A stretch of 64,000 bases of DNA from Eubacterium plexicaudatum ASF492. Lineage in GTDB: Bacteria > Bacillota > Clostridia > Lachnospirales > Lachnospiraceae. The position numbers and the translations under genes were made by a program. How positions within the stretch are numbered: the first letter of the stretch is position 1; each line of letters starts with the position of its first letter. The notes beneath the pieces are model-generated. The model was not told the DNA's origin and made no database searches. It saw nothing but the letters and a program-made list of their open reading frames with translations. Below are positions 47,991 to 57,903 of the stretch, in pieces. The stretch covers positions 248,001 to 312,000 of the forward strand of contig NZ_AQFT02000001.1 of assembly GCF_000364225.2 (NCBI RefSeq), read 5' to 3'.

Positions 47991-48770
47991 TTAAATAAAC
48001 AAGTATTCCAGATAATCAAAAACCGTATGTATTCTGGGAGAGTTTTTAATAATTCCCAGATAAACCGTCTCCTGAAATCCGCCCTTTTGGATCAAAGGCG
48101 AAGCAGACAGATCCAGTCCCATCGGGTAAGTTGCCGTTTCTGCATGATAAACGGCAGAGTCGTCTAAAAGCAGATCTTCGGAATTATCTTCCAAAATCAC
48201 AGTGTTTGTAACAAAATAAGGCGCAAGCTGCTGATGCAGAGCGGGAACTTCCTCTGCCAGCAGTTCGTCCAGGTTAGAAAGATAGCCGTTCCGGGAAAAG
48301 GCATCAAAGGCTTTCTGATCCATAAGTGCCACATCCAGCTGCTCCGCATCGATAGATGCCAGAATCTTCAAGCGGGAGGCATAAGTGTATTCGTGATAAA
48401 TGTTGTTTTCATCATCTGTCAGATACAGGCCGGAATACAGTCGGAAAGTGTTTGCGTCAGTGTTCAGATTCTGCGCGGTTAAAAAATGGCTGCTTAATTC
48501 TTCGGTTAGAGTTTCTCCGACGGCAACGTTAACCAGCGCGGTATATAGTACAGTGTCTTTGTGGGTGAAGTGGCCGTATACAGCGTATATGGCAATATAC
48601 AAAGCAATGGCTGCAGCCGCAAGGGGCAGTTTGTAATAGTCCCACAGATACTGCAAGCAGAACCGCAATTTTGCTTTTCCGTGTAGGCTTTGCATGAAAG
48701 GATGTGCTTCTGATGGATATTCTTTTTGCAATTTTTTCTCTTTTTCCGGCTGTTTTTGAGATAACAGCAT
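47991..48770 (-). CDS. membrane-anchored hypothetical protein, YesL partner
   Basis: 259 residues: a cytoplasmic basic N-terminus, one membrane helix (LPLAAAAIALYIAIYAVYGH), then an outer domain with strands resembling a small solute-binding fold (LDVALMDQKAFDAFSRNGYL, LDELLAEEVPALHQQLAPYF). GGAGGCG precedes the ATG. It follows the yesL gene by 57 bases and is likely co-transcribed. The function is unknown; the neighbours suggest a part in sugar uptake. Confidence 0.65.
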   Translation of the reverse strand: MLLSQKQPEKEKKLQKEYPSEAHPFMQSLHGKAKLRFCLQYLWDYYKLPLAAAAIALYIAIYAVYGHFTHKDTVLYTALVNVAVGETLTEELSSHFLTAQNLNTDANTFRLYSGLYLTDDENNIYHEYTYASRLKILASIDAEQLDVALMDQKAFDAFSRNGYLSNLDELLAEEVPALHQQLAPYFVTNTVILEDNSEDLLLDDSAVYHAETATYPMGLDLSASPLIQKGGFQETVYLGIIKNSPRIHTVFDYLEYLFI

Positions 48771-48827
48771 AAGCGCCTCCTTATACGGGTTTCTTTTATG
48801 AAATGTGTATGGAAACTGAACCGGGTG

Positions 48828-49487
48828 TTACAGGTGTGGCATGCCTGCAGTCGTTTTCTGCGTACCGGTATCTTCTTTCTGAGCCTGACACAGCAGCAGG
48901 ATATTGGAAAGCAGGTAAGAGCAGAGCAGTGCGCACAGTCCTTCACCGAATATGACAGCTGGGGTGAAGATATTGATTACCACAAAGAGCATGGCAAAAT
49001 AGATGACAGCCATAAGTACCGTGCACAGTAAAAAGCGCATGCCGATGAAGAGGGAATTTTTGAACATGGCAAAGACGGTGTTGTCAAATCTTGCCAGCAG
49101 CGGAAAGATGTACATCAGGATGATGGCATAGGCGGCAAGAGCCACAAGGAATACAGCGGCTCCGATGGTCCAGAGCGTATTTTCAAACCGCATGTGGTAA
49201 AAAACGTATCCGTCAAAAGCAAAGACGATGCCGGCTGCCAGAAGGATCAGCCATATTTTTGTGGCCTGTTTGAAATTTTCCCGAAAGGAACGGAAAAAGG
49301 CGGCGGTCATGCTGCCTTCTTCATTTTTGGCCATTTTCAGCGTGACATAGAACAGGGCTGTGGTGGAAGCGCCGATGGTAATGACCGGCAGGCAGCAGAC
49401 GAACCACAGGATGTTTAAATAAACGCTGCTGGCAATCTTAGTGATAAAACGCATGATGGAACTGTCTGGGGTAAAAAATTCGCTCAT
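48828..49487 (-). CDS. YesL family (DUF624) membrane protein
   Basis: 219 residues with five or so helices. YLNILWFVCCLPVITIGAST and TTALFYVTLKMAKNEEGSMT are the DUF624 signature near the N-terminus. YesL proteins are regularly found beside LplB-type sugar ABC operons, as here, where it is divergent from one. AAAGGAGG precedes the ATG. The biochemical role is unknown. Confidence 0.9.
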   Translation of the reverse strand: MSEFFTPDSSIMRFITKIASSVYLNILWFVCCLPVITIGASTTALFYVTLKMAKNEEGSMTAAFFRSFRENFKQATKIWLILLAAGIVFAFDGYVFYHMRFENTLWTIGAAVFLVALAAYAIILMYIFPLLARFDNTVFAMFKNSLFIGMRFLLCTVLMAVIYFAMLFVVINIFTPAVIFGEGLCALLCSYLLSNILLLCQAQKEDTGTQKTTAGMPHL

Positions 49488-49829
49488 AAGGTTCCTCCTT
49501 TGATGAAAATATGTAAAATGTAAAACCTACTTTTATTATAATGCATAAAATTGATTTGTCAAATGCAAAAAATAAATAATGCAGAACAGGATAAATCAAG
49601 ACGGAATATTTCACGAATTTTTGTACACTATTTTGTATAAAACTGCTAAATGCACAAAAGAATAGGTGTAAATGCCAAAAAATAGATTGACGTTTTAGAA
49701 AAATTCTGTTATATTAGCAATAACAAACCTGAGATGCAGTTTTACAAATACACAATTCTGATGTGATATATATTTGCAAAAGGAAGATGTGAGCATGCGG
49801 AAAAGGTTTTAATAAGAAAGGAGGAAAAT
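49488..49829 (+). promoter_or_regulatory. promoter region of the sugar ABC operon
   Basis: TTGACG (49687-49692), spacer 17, TATATT (49710-49715) point to the permease genes. The 342-base gap is otherwise AT-rich and must also hold the yesL promoter. I do not find here the palindrome seen upstream of the LacI gene. Confidence 0.7.
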
Positions 49830-50780
49830 ATGAAAACAAATGGAACAGCGGTTTCTGCACAGAAACAGAACACAGGACAGGGCGGATTGCATGGTGTGCT
49901 TCTTTATGTTACACAGCACTGGCAGTTATATGTGATCTTCCTGCTGCCGGCATTGGCGCTTACCATCATTTTCAGGTATATTCCAATGGGCGGCATTGCA
50001 ATTGCATTCCAGGATTATAATCCGTTTGCAGGTATTCTTGGAAGCGAATGGGTGGAATTTAAGTATTTCCGGAGATTTTTATCCTCGCCAGATTTTCTGA
50101 CGTATCTGGCCAACACATTAAAGCTGAGTATTTACGGCCTTTTATGGGGATTTCCGGTGCCGATTCTGCTCGCTTTTCTGCTGAACCGGATTGAGAGCAA
50201 GGGGCTTAAGCAGAAGATTCAGCTTGTGCTTTACATGCCGAACTTTATTTCGGTAATCGTATTGTGCGGTATTGTAAGAATCCTCTTGTCCGTGACAGGT
50301 CCGGTGAACATACTGCTGGGAAGCCAGTTTAACTTTATGACGATGCCGGAAGCATTCCGTACGATTTACATTGCCAGCGGCATCTGGCAGGGAGCAGGCT
50401 GGGCATCCATTATGTACACGGCTTCCTTATCAAATGCCAGCCAGGAGCTGAAGGAAGCGGCTTTGATTGATGGTGCGAATATCTTACAGCAGATTCAGGC
50501 AGTAGAATGGCCGGCAATCAAGGATATGGTTGTGATTCAGTTTATCCTGCAGGCAGGGAATATTATGAGCATCGGTTTTGAAAAAGCCTATGCACTCCAG
50601 ACCGATCTGAATATGGGCACATCAGAAATTATTGCTACATATGTGTATAAAAAAGGTCTTATAGACGGGGATTACAGTTTTTCAACGGCAGTAGGCCTGT
50701 TTAATACCGTGATTAACGTTATACTGCTGATTTCTGTTAACAAGATTGTCGAGAAGATGAATGACGGCAAGGGATTATAA
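49830..50780 (+). CDS. carbohydrate ABC transporter permease (LplB type)
   Basis: 316 residues with six membrane helices. YVIFLLPALALTIIFRYIPM at the N-terminus and the EAA loop ELKEAALIDGANILQQIQAV, which contacts the ATPase, define the LplB-like type. GAAAGGAGG precedes the ATG. It works with the second permease and the binding protein that follow. No ATPase gene is present, so a shared MsmK-like ATPase is probably used. Confidence 0.93.
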   Translation: MKTNGTAVSAQKQNTGQGGLHGVLLYVTQHWQLYVIFLLPALALTIIFRYIPMGGIAIAFQDYNPFAGILGSEWVEFKYFRRFLSSPDFLTYLANTLKLSIYGLLWGFPVPILLAFLLNRIESKGLKQKIQLVLYMPNFISVIVLCGIVRILLSVTGPVNILLGSQFNFMTMPEAFRTIYIASGIWQGAGWASIMYTASLSNASQELKEAALIDGANILQQIQAVEWPAIKDMVVIQFILQAGNIMSIGFEKAYALQTDLNMGTSEIIATYVYKKGLIDGDYSFSTAVGLFNTVINVILLISVNKIVEKMNDGKGL

Positions 50781-50791
50781 GGAGGAGCAAA

Positions 50792-51691
50792 ATGAAAAAG
50801 AAAAGCAGATTTGCCAGATATTCCATTCAGGATAAGGCATTGCTCATAACCGGATACATACTGCTTGGCCTGTTTGTCGTTGCCATTATTATCCCTATGA
50901 TTTATATCATCGTGGCATCTTTTATGGATCCGATTACGCTGCAGAATAAGGGGATTACGTTTGATTTTGAAAAATGGACGCTGACAGCGTACAATAGGGT
51001 TATGTCAAATGCGCAGATCTGGGTTGGGTTTAAGAATGCTGTGATATATTCAGTTGTATTTACTGTGGTATCTGTATTTATTACGCTTCTGGCTGCATAT
51101 CCGATGTCCAGGGCAGATTTTAAGGGAAAAGGTTTTTTTAATACCATCTTTGTAATCACAATGTTTTTTGGGGGGGGGTTAATTCCGACCTACTTATTAA
51201 TCAGTAATCTGGGCCTTTTGGATAGCATGTGGGCGATTATCCTTCCGGGTGCGTTCAGCGTATGGAATATGATTATAGCGCGTACTTATTATCAGGGTAT
51301 TCCGGGAGAACTGCAGGAAGCTGCGGAAGTAGACGGGGCGAATGAGATTACATATTATTTTAAGATTCTGCTTCCGGTATGTACGCCAGTCATTGCGGTG
51401 CTGGCATTGTGGCAGTTTGTTGCAATGTGGAACAGCTACTTTGATGCGATGATATATCTGAATGATTCGGCAAAACAGCCGTTACAGCTCGTGCTTCGTT
51501 CCATCCTTATTCAGAACCAGCCGGAAGCCGGCATGATCGCTGATATGCAGAGTACCGCAGAACGTGCACAGCTGGCAGAGCTTTTGAAATATGCGACAAT
51601 TATTATTTCCAGCCTGCCGCTGTTAGTAATGTATCCGTTCTTTCAGAAATATTTCGATGCCGGCATTATGGCAGGTTCTGTAAAGGGCTAG
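50792..51691 (+). CDS. carbohydrate ABC transporter permease (YtcP type)
   Basis: 299 residues, six helices; the EAA loop is ELQEAAEVDGANEITYYFKI and the C-terminus is the typical PFFQKYFDAGIMAGSVKG. AAGGAGG precedes the ATG, 11 bases after the first permease. A G9 run at 51170-51178 encodes three glycines in frame and is not an error. Confidence 0.93.
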   Translation: MKKKSRFARYSIQDKALLITGYILLGLFVVAIIIPMIYIIVASFMDPITLQNKGITFDFEKWTLTAYNRVMSNAQIWVGFKNAVIYSVVFTVVSVFITLLAAYPMSRADFKGKGFFNTIFVITMFFGGGLIPTYLLISNLGLLDSMWAIILPGAFSVWNMIIARTYYQGIPGELQEAAEVDGANEITYYFKILLPVCTPVIAVLALWQFVAMWNSYFDAMIYLNDSAKQPLQLVLRSILIQNQPEAGMIADMQSTAERAQLAELLKYATIIISSLPLLVMYPFFQKYFDAGIMAGSVKG

Positions 51692-51809
51692 AGTGTGCAA
51701 CCGCAAAGCATGACGGGCAGTTACCGGAATTTGAATGTCCGTATGCAGTCTGTAATCAGGAATATTCGATATGGAAAAAGAAAAGCACAGAAAAGGAAAG
51801 GAGACAACT

Positions 51810-53561
51810 ATGAAGTATCATCAGATTATAAAACGTATGATGGCAGTGGCGCTGGCAGCCAGCATTGCAGTAACGGCTGCAGCATGCGGCGGCGGGAGTA
51901 AGGCGCCTAAGAGCGGGGAGGTGCAGGAAGTAGATACCGCGGATCTGGAATTTCCGCTGAAAGAAAAAGCTACGCTTACCGGTTTGATCAGTTATCCGGC
52001 AAATACGGAGTCTGAACCGAATAACAGGACGATTTTTAAGCGTCTGCAGGAAAAGACCAATGTAGAAGTCAGTTGGACGGCAATTCAGGGCGACCAGTGG
52101 GGAGACAAGATTAAGCTTGCTATGGCAAATAAGAATTCGTTGACAGATTTTGTCTTTACTGCAGGATTTGGCGACAGCGATCTGCTGAAATACGGCGAGC
52201 AGGGCGTGATTATTCCGCTGGAAGGCTATATTGACAAATATATGCCCAATTTAAAAGCAGTATTTGACAAATTTCCGGAATACAGAACTATGAGTACCGA
52301 TACAAATGGGCATATCTGGGCGTTTCCATGGATCGAGCAGCTTGGATCCGGGAAGACGGCAATTCAGACAGTCGGCAGTATGAGTTTTATTAATAAAAAG
52401 TGGATGGATTTCCTCGGGCTGGAAATGCCGGAAACGGTAGATGAATTTGAGCAGGTGCTGCTTGCATTCCGTGATAACGCTTCAAAACTCCAGGCAGAGT
52501 TTAACATTGACGGAAGCATTATCCCGATGTCTTGTATTTTAAATGGCGGCGAGGATCCGGCGATTCTCATCAATGGCTTTGGCGAAGGCTATGGCGATGC
52601 TGACACCGGCAGGCATATTGCGGTTACAGATGATTTGAAGGTAATCTGCTCTGCCACACAGCAGGGATTCAAAGATGGGATTGCATGGCTGCATAAACTG
52701 TATGAGGAAGGACTGATTGATCCGGAAGCTTTTACACAGGAATGGTCTACGTATGTATCAAAAGGAAAATCCGGCCGTTACGGTGTATGCTTTACCTGGG
52801 ATGTCGGAAACATTGATAATATAACGGACTGGGTGCCGCTGCCGGCGCTTACGGCCGATACAAGAAATATTACGCCGGCGAACGGTTCTTTTACAAGCGG
52901 ATATGACCGGGGCCGCTGCGTTGTCACTTCGATTGCTGAAAATCCGGCGCTGGTATGCGCATGGATCGATCAGATGTATGACCCGTTCCAGTCTCCGCAG
53001 AATAACTGGGGTACTTACGGCGAGGATGATGAATTTGATATTTTCGTGCTTGGTAAAAATGAAAATGGAGAAGATATGCTTCAGCATGCGCCGCTGGGCG
53101 ATGCGTCTCCGGTAGAAGTACGTGAAGCGGAGAATGTAGCAGGCCCTCTGGCAGTTCTGGATGAATACTATGGTGTATACGTAACCTGCCCGGATGATGC
53201 ACAGTATCGTCTGGACTGGATTGAAGAACTGTATACACCGGATATGAACACAAAATATGTATATCCAAACGTATTTATGAGCAGGGAAGATACCGAAAAG
53301 ATTTCCAATCTGCAGGCGGATATTCAAAAGACAATCAATGCAAAGAAATCAGACTGGATTATGAACGGTTTTACAGATGCTGACTGGGATAAGTTCCTGA
53401 AAGACCTGGATGCTTATGGCCTGGAAGAATATCTGTCTATTTTCCAGAAATATCTGGATGCTTATTATGAAGAAGGCAGCGGGGATGAATCTTCGGATTC
53501 CGGTGCAGATGCAGAAGATGGTACAGATGCAGAAACTGGTACGGGAACAGATGCAGAATAG
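51810..53561 (+). CDS. extracellular sugar-binding lipoprotein (LplA type)
   Basis: 583 residues. The ATG at 51810 follows AAAGGAGA. Signal and lipobox end at Cys26 (SIAVTAAACGGG). The mature part is a large type-1 solute-binding fold (TNVEVSWTAIQGDQWGDKIK, LPALTADTRNITPANGSFTS). The C-terminus is a low-complexity acidic tail (SGDESSDSGADAEDGTDAE). The substrate is probably a fructose-containing sugar, given the GH32 gene downstream. Confidence 0.9.
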   Translation: MKYHQIIKRMMAVALAASIAVTAAACGGGSKAPKSGEVQEVDTADLEFPLKEKATLTGLISYPANTESEPNNRTIFKRLQEKTNVEVSWTAIQGDQWGDKIKLAMANKNSLTDFVFTAGFGDSDLLKYGEQGVIIPLEGYIDKYMPNLKAVFDKFPEYRTMSTDTNGHIWAFPWIEQLGSGKTAIQTVGSMSFINKKWMDFLGLEMPETVDEFEQVLLAFRDNASKLQAEFNIDGSIIPMSCILNGGEDPAILINGFGEGYGDADTGRHIAVTDDLKVICSATQQGFKDGIAWLHKLYEEGLIDPEAFTQEWSTYVSKGKSGRYGVCFTWDVGNIDNITDWVPLPALTADTRNITPANGSFTSGYDRGRCVVTSIAENPALVCAWIDQMYDPFQSPQNNWGTYGEDDEFDIFVLGKNENGEDMLQHAPLGDASPVEVREAENVAGPLAVLDEYYGVYVTCPDDAQYRLDWIEELYTPDMNTKYVYPNVFMSREDTEKISNLQADIQKTINAKKSDWIMNGFTDADWDKFLKDLDAYGLEEYLSIFQKYLDAYYEEGSGDESSDSGADAEDGTDAETGTGTDAE

Positions 53562-53628
53562 TATCTGCAGCAAAACTGTGTAGTTATGAATTGTGATGAA
53601 ATCAGGGCATAGGAACTGTCCCTGGAGC

Positions 53629-53687
53629 ACTGCCGTATTAAGAAAAGGCGAAAGAATTCTTTCTTGATCTTAATACGGCAGTTTTTT
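53629..53687 (+). terminator. terminator between binding protein and GH32 genes
   Basis: A 14-base stem (ACTGCCGTATTAAG with CTTAATACGGCAGT) followed by T's. It would end or reduce transcription before the hydrolase gene, keeping its level below that of the transporter. Confidence 0.9.
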
Positions 53688-53754
53688 AACGATGTAAAAT
53701 TTCCTGTATTATTTGCAAGAGTATGACAGGACAGGACTTTAGGAGGAGATGAGT

Positions 53755-55242
53755 ATGACAAGTCAGACATTGCGGGAAGCCCGTAAATACGAAGAGGCTT
53801 CGGAAAAATTGATTAAAGAGGAAGAAAAACCGGCGTTTCATCTGGCGGCAAGAACCGGATGGATGAATGATCCGAATGGATTTTCCTATTACAAAGGGGA
53901 ATACCATATGTTTTACCAGTATTATCCATACGATTCCAAGTGGGGGCCAATGCACTGGGGGCATGCCGTAAGCAGCGACCTTCTGCACTGGAAACATCTT
54001 CCGGCAGCACTGGCGCCGGATGAGTTTTATGACAGGGACGGATGCTTTTCGGGGAGCGCGGTGGAACTAGACGACGGCAGGCAGCTTTTGATGTATACCG
54101 GCGTGATAAGGGAACGTCAGAAAAACGGGGGCGTCAGCGAAGTGCAGACACAGTGCATTGCGGTCGGTGACGGAATGGATTATGAAAAATATGAAAAAAA
54201 TCCGGTACTGGATGAGTCAGACCTGCCGGAAGGCTGCAGCCGGTTTGATTTTCGTGATCCGAAAATATGGCGCAAGGACGACGGTACTTACTGCTGTATC
54301 GCAGGAAATCGTCCGGCGGACGGCAGCGGCCAGATTCTGCTGTTTACAAGTCCGAACGGATTTCATTGGGATTACAAAAAGGTATTGTGTGCAAATAATA
54401 ATCGGTTCGGCCTGATGTGGGAATGCCCGGACTTTTTTAAGCTGGATGGAAAATGGGTGCTTTTATCCAGCCCGCAGGATATGATGCCTAAGGGATTTGA
54501 ATACCACAACGGAAATGGTACGCTGTGCCTGATTGGTGATTATGATGAAAAGACAGACAGCTTTACGGAGGAATGCAACCAGTCTGTCGATTATGGAATT
54601 GATTTTTATGCGCCGCAGACAGTACTGACACCGGACGGGCGGCGTGTGATGATCGGCTGGATGCAGAACTGGGATACCTGCAGCCTGCGCATGTCAGAAC
54701 ATCCGCTGTGGTACGGGCAGATGAGCCTGCCGAGGGAGTTGTCCGTAAAAAACGGCAGGTTGTACCAGGAGCCGCTGCGGGAGCTTTTGAACATGCGTCA
54801 AAATAAGACGGTGCATGAAAAGGTATCGGTAACAGGCGTGGTCCGGTTAGACGGGATAAAAGGCCGCAGGGTGGATATGGAACTTACGGTCCGTCCGAAA
54901 GACAGTGCAGGGATGTACCGGAAATTTGCAGTTCGTTTTGCCCAGAATGAGGAGTTTTATACATCGCTGAGTTTCCGGCCGGCGGAATCGATTTTAAAGA
55001 TTGACCGGAAGTTTTCAGGATCCAGAAGGGCCATTATCCACCAGCGCAGAAGCATGGTGAATAGCAGAAACGGGGAACTGAAGCTGCGCATGATCCTGGA
55101 CCGTTTCAGTGTGGAAGTATTCGTGAATGATGGGGAACAGGTGATGACTGCAACGATGTATACGGAGCAGGAAGCAGACGGGATTTCCTTTTTTGCTGAT
55201 GGAGAAGCGGTGATTGATGTGGAAAAATATGACCTGGCCTGA
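53755..55242 (+). CDS. glycoside hydrolase family 32 (sucrose/fructan hydrolase)
   Basis: 495 residues. The nucleophile Asp39 is in GWMNDPNGF, the transition-state Asp in DFRDPKIW (about 165) and the acid Glu in WECPDFF (about 223), with the five-blade propeller followed by a C-terminal beta-sandwich (MILDRFSVEVFVNDGEQVMT). No signal peptide, so it works inside the cell on imported sucrose or short fructans; phosphorylated substrate is less likely because the uptake is by ABC. The ATG at 53755 is eight bases from AGGAGG; an ATG two codons earlier is too close. Confidence 0.95.
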   Translation: MTSQTLREARKYEEASEKLIKEEEKPAFHLAARTGWMNDPNGFSYYKGEYHMFYQYYPYDSKWGPMHWGHAVSSDLLHWKHLPAALAPDEFYDRDGCFSGSAVELDDGRQLLMYTGVIRERQKNGGVSEVQTQCIAVGDGMDYEKYEKNPVLDESDLPEGCSRFDFRDPKIWRKDDGTYCCIAGNRPADGSGQILLFTSPNGFHWDYKKVLCANNNRFGLMWECPDFFKLDGKWVLLSSPQDMMPKGFEYHNGNGTLCLIGDYDEKTDSFTEECNQSVDYGIDFYAPQTVLTPDGRRVMIGWMQNWDTCSLRMSEHPLWYGQMSLPRELSVKNGRLYQEPLRELLNMRQNKTVHEKVSVTGVVRLDGIKGRRVDMELTVRPKDSAGMYRKFAVRFAQNEEFYTSLSFRPAESILKIDRKFSGSRRAIIHQRRSMVNSRNGELKLRMILDRFSVEVFVNDGEQVMTATMYTEQEADGISFFADGEAVIDVEKYDLA

Positions 55243-55477
55243 TTAGGAGAAAAAATCATGAGTTACAGCCATCCGGTCTGTGTAACGCATGTTGTTTGTT
55301 AAGGAACCGTATGTAAATAACCTATGCCATTTGCATACGATTCTTAAGAAGCGGCGCCGCTTTCTGATTTCATTATATGCGGCAGGCGAACAGGTATCAA
55401 GGACACGCTGCGTGAGATTTTTTCAATGGCAGAGTGATTGTGCGCAACGGTTCGGGAAGGGTGTATTCTGATCAAAG

Positions 55478-56555
55478 TTAATCTTGCGTCGACTCCCTGT
55501 AGATCAGGCTTGTTTCCGTATAGACCCTGCGGTAGTTCATAGAAGGGTCCTTGATTCTGGACAATAGTAAATGGACAGCTGAAAATCCCATAATCTGGCT
55601 GTGGATATGTATGGTAGTCAGAGTCGGTGAGGTGATCCTTGACTCCTGGGAATCATCAAAGCCGCACATCCATACATCTTTCGGAACGCAGATGCCAAGC
55701 TCTTTAAATGTGAGCAGCGCGTCTATGGCAACAAAGTCATTGGCGCAGATAAAGACATCAGGAAGAGCATCCAGGCTTTGTATACGTTCCCTGAGATATT
55801 TCCGGTATTCTTTTTGGGAAGGATATTCGCAGGCGCCTGCAGGGCCTGTGATGCAGTATTCTTCCGGACAGGAAAGCCCACACAGATACATGGCATTCCG
55901 GTATCCTAAAAAGCGCTCAAAAAATGACTGGCAGTGCATACAGTTTCCGATATAACCGATTCTTTTTTTGCCGCGTTTTGCCATTTCATGGACAAAGACA
56001 TGGATATTGGACTGGTTATCCATACTGAGCACATCAGCCTTCAGCGGTTCTAAAAGACCGGATGCAGGAGAATCTACGAAAAGGAGAGGGGTGCCCAGTT
56101 CGCAGAGCATGGAACAGTATTTTGGGTCAAACATTTCCACACAGATGATGCCGGCGGTTTTTTCCATGTTACAGGAATTTGGCAGCTGCAGATTTTGAAT
56201 CTCATTTTCCTGGATGCGGTGCATGGTAAAGGTATACCCGGAATCGGAAATCCCGCGCTGGAAATTATCAAGCATGGTGGATGCAAAATGTGAATTGCTG
56301 ATAAAATTGGCAGTAAGCAGGGCAATTTCGTTTTTTTTTCAATGGCAGTGTGCAGCCAGGATCTGTACCGGGTATTCCTATACCTGGAATGTTTACATAA
56401 GAAAACTGTTTATATCCCATTTCAATGGCTTTCTTTAAGACCTTTTCCCTCGTAGCGTCAGCAAGGATTCCGGTATTATTGATGGCTTTGGACACTGTAT
56501 TCCGTGAAAGGCCAAGTGCATCTGCGATATCTTGTATGGTAATTCGTTCGGCCAT
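55478..56555 (-). CDS. LacI-family transcriptional regulator (frameshifted)
   Basis: Helix-turn-helix at the N-terminus (ITIQDIADALGLSRNTVSKA) and a periplasmic-binding-like effector domain (GIICVEMFDPKYCSM, RGKKRIGYIGN, VFICANDFVAIDALL, DVWMCGFDDSQESR). The T9 run at 56331-56339 is one base short; correction gives LKKKNEIALLTANFISNSHF and joins both parts into about 359 residues. It likely controls the sugar operon and itself. Confidence 0.9.
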
Positions 56556-56585
56556 GGTATCTCGCTTTCTTTTTGTTCATTTTTT

Positions 56586-56642
56586 ATGTGACAATATATG
56601 TTACATTGTTTTTATTATAATGGACAAATTGTATACTGTCAA
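56586..56642 (-). promoter_or_regulatory. promoter and operator of the LacI gene
   Basis: On the minus strand TTGACA (56637-56642), spacer 17, TATAAT (56614-56619). Just downstream is the near-perfect palindrome ATGTGACAATATATGTTACA(T), 56586-56606, a probable autoregulatory operator. Confidence 0.78.
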
Positions 56643-57039
56643 ACCAAAGAAAAAAGCTTTTTGGTAAAATATACGGCCTGATAAAATGATAAATATTTAA
56701 AAAAATGTGCAAATATAAAAAGATAAAGATTAAAATATAAAAAATAATAAACGTGAAGTTAAACAAATGTAAAATCTGTGTTATGGAAAGAATGCAAGAT
56801 GTAAGAATGCAGATAAATATACGAATTAGAAAGAGCAACATACAACGGAAATTGTTTCAATTGATAATTTGAATTTGCAAATTTACAAACTGATTGAAGT
56901 GATAATATTTGCTGTCTCTGCTTTTATGTTAAAAAATAATTCTATTTCGGTGGGGCAAATATATTTATTCATTAATTATATGGGTTGGATAGACAACGCA
57001 TTTTCAACAATTTGGGATAACCATATTAAATACGTATAA
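56643..57039 (+). pseudogene. AT-rich region ending in an ABC transporter fragment
   Basis: The first part is very AT-rich with no gene. From about 56875 to 57039 one frame reads LQIYKLIEVIIFAVSAFMLK then SISVGQIYLFINYMGWIDNA, resembling the last membrane helices of an ABC exporter. It lacks a start and the ATPase domain. A 14-base hairpin terminator follows at 57071. Confidence 0.5.
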
Positions 57040-57070
57040 CTTTATTGACAAGTCTTATAATTAAAGCCGG

Positions 57071-57109
57071 GTGCATCTGATGTAATAAACTACATCAGAT
57101 GCACTTTTT
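57071..57109 (+). terminator. rho-independent terminator
   Basis: GTGCATCTGATGTA ATAAAC TACATCAGATGCAC followed by TTTTTA. It now stands after a gene fragment. Confidence 0.88.
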
Positions 57110-57233
57110 AACTTTTTATAAAAACCGGTTTTTTTGTTGCTTAAATGACACATACGGATATATAATTAAATTGCCGTATATTTTTTAAATACGCAAGTAT
57201 ACAGATGAGTGACAGTAAGAAAAGGCTGGTGTG

Positions 57234-57800
57234 ATGATGGAGATATTGGATTATTATCTGATCATAGTGAATATTGTAGGATTTATTTTGTTCGTTTTGA
57301 ATATGTGGCTGCATTCACATACGGCGAATGGTCAGATCGGTGGGCTTTTAACCGTGATTTCTTTGGCGGGCGGTTCATTTGGAATTTTGATAGCCATATT
57401 GTTGATGGATCGAAAAACAAAAAAGGATAATGTGATGTCCAAAGTATTTATAACCTGTGTGTTTGTGATTCAGGTTATAACGATTTTACTGATTAAAGGA
57501 TATCATGCAGATCATATTACCTTTGCATTTTGGACGTTCTTTCATCAACGCAAGATTTTGACAGCATATTTAGGTATTATGAATGCTGTTACGTTTGCTG
57601 TGTTTGCAATGGACAAATTTAATGCTGTTCGAGATAGAAGAAGGATACGGATTGTGACGCTGCTGGGACTGGCATTTGTCGGTGGTTCACTTGGTGGGCT
57701 GCTTGCAATGTATGTATTTAAGCACAAGACGCAAAAAGATTACTTTACAACAGGAATTCCGCTGATCATTTTGATGCAGATTGTGGTGATTTTTATATGA
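57234..57800 (+). CDS. DUF1294-like membrane protein
   Basis: 188 residues. Five or six hydrophobic helices. The second half is DUF1294-like: AVFAMDKFNAVRDRRRI, LLGLAFVGGSLGGLLAMYVF, KHKTQKDYF. The first half repeats part of that pattern (GGLLTVISLAGGSFGILIAI, DRKTKKDNV), so it may be an internal duplication. The ATG at 57234 is preferred over a GTG at 57231. Function unknown. Confidence 0.8.
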   Translation: MMEILDYYLIIVNIVGFILFVLNMWLHSHTANGQIGGLLTVISLAGGSFGILIAILLMDRKTKKDNVMSKVFITCVFVIQVITILLIKGYHADHITFAFWTFFHQRKILTAYLGIMNAVTFAVFAMDKFNAVRDRRRIRIVTLLGLAFVGGSLGGLLAMYVFKHKTQKDYFTTGIPLIILMQIVVIFI

Positions 57801-57835
57801 TGAACATCGGATGGTAAAGCGAACGGCAGAAAATC

Positions 57836-57894
57836 TTGACAAACATACCAAGAGTATGATAACATAGATACATACCAATAGTATGTTAAGGAGG
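57836..57894 (+). promoter_or_regulatory. TetR promoter with two operators
   Basis: TTGACA (57836-57841), spacer 18, TAACAT (57860-57865). Two pseudo-palindromes, ACATACCAAGAGTATG (57843-57858) and ACATACCAATAGTATGT (57870-57886), cover the spacer and the transcript start; AAGGAGG follows at 57888. The regulator gene right after suggests self-repression. Confidence 0.8.
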
Positions 57895-57903
57895 TGAGCA
57901 AAC

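Noticed and set aside
51170..51178. G9 run in the second permease as another frameshift
   Set aside because: It encodes Gly-Gly-Gly in frame and the protein is complete on both sides.
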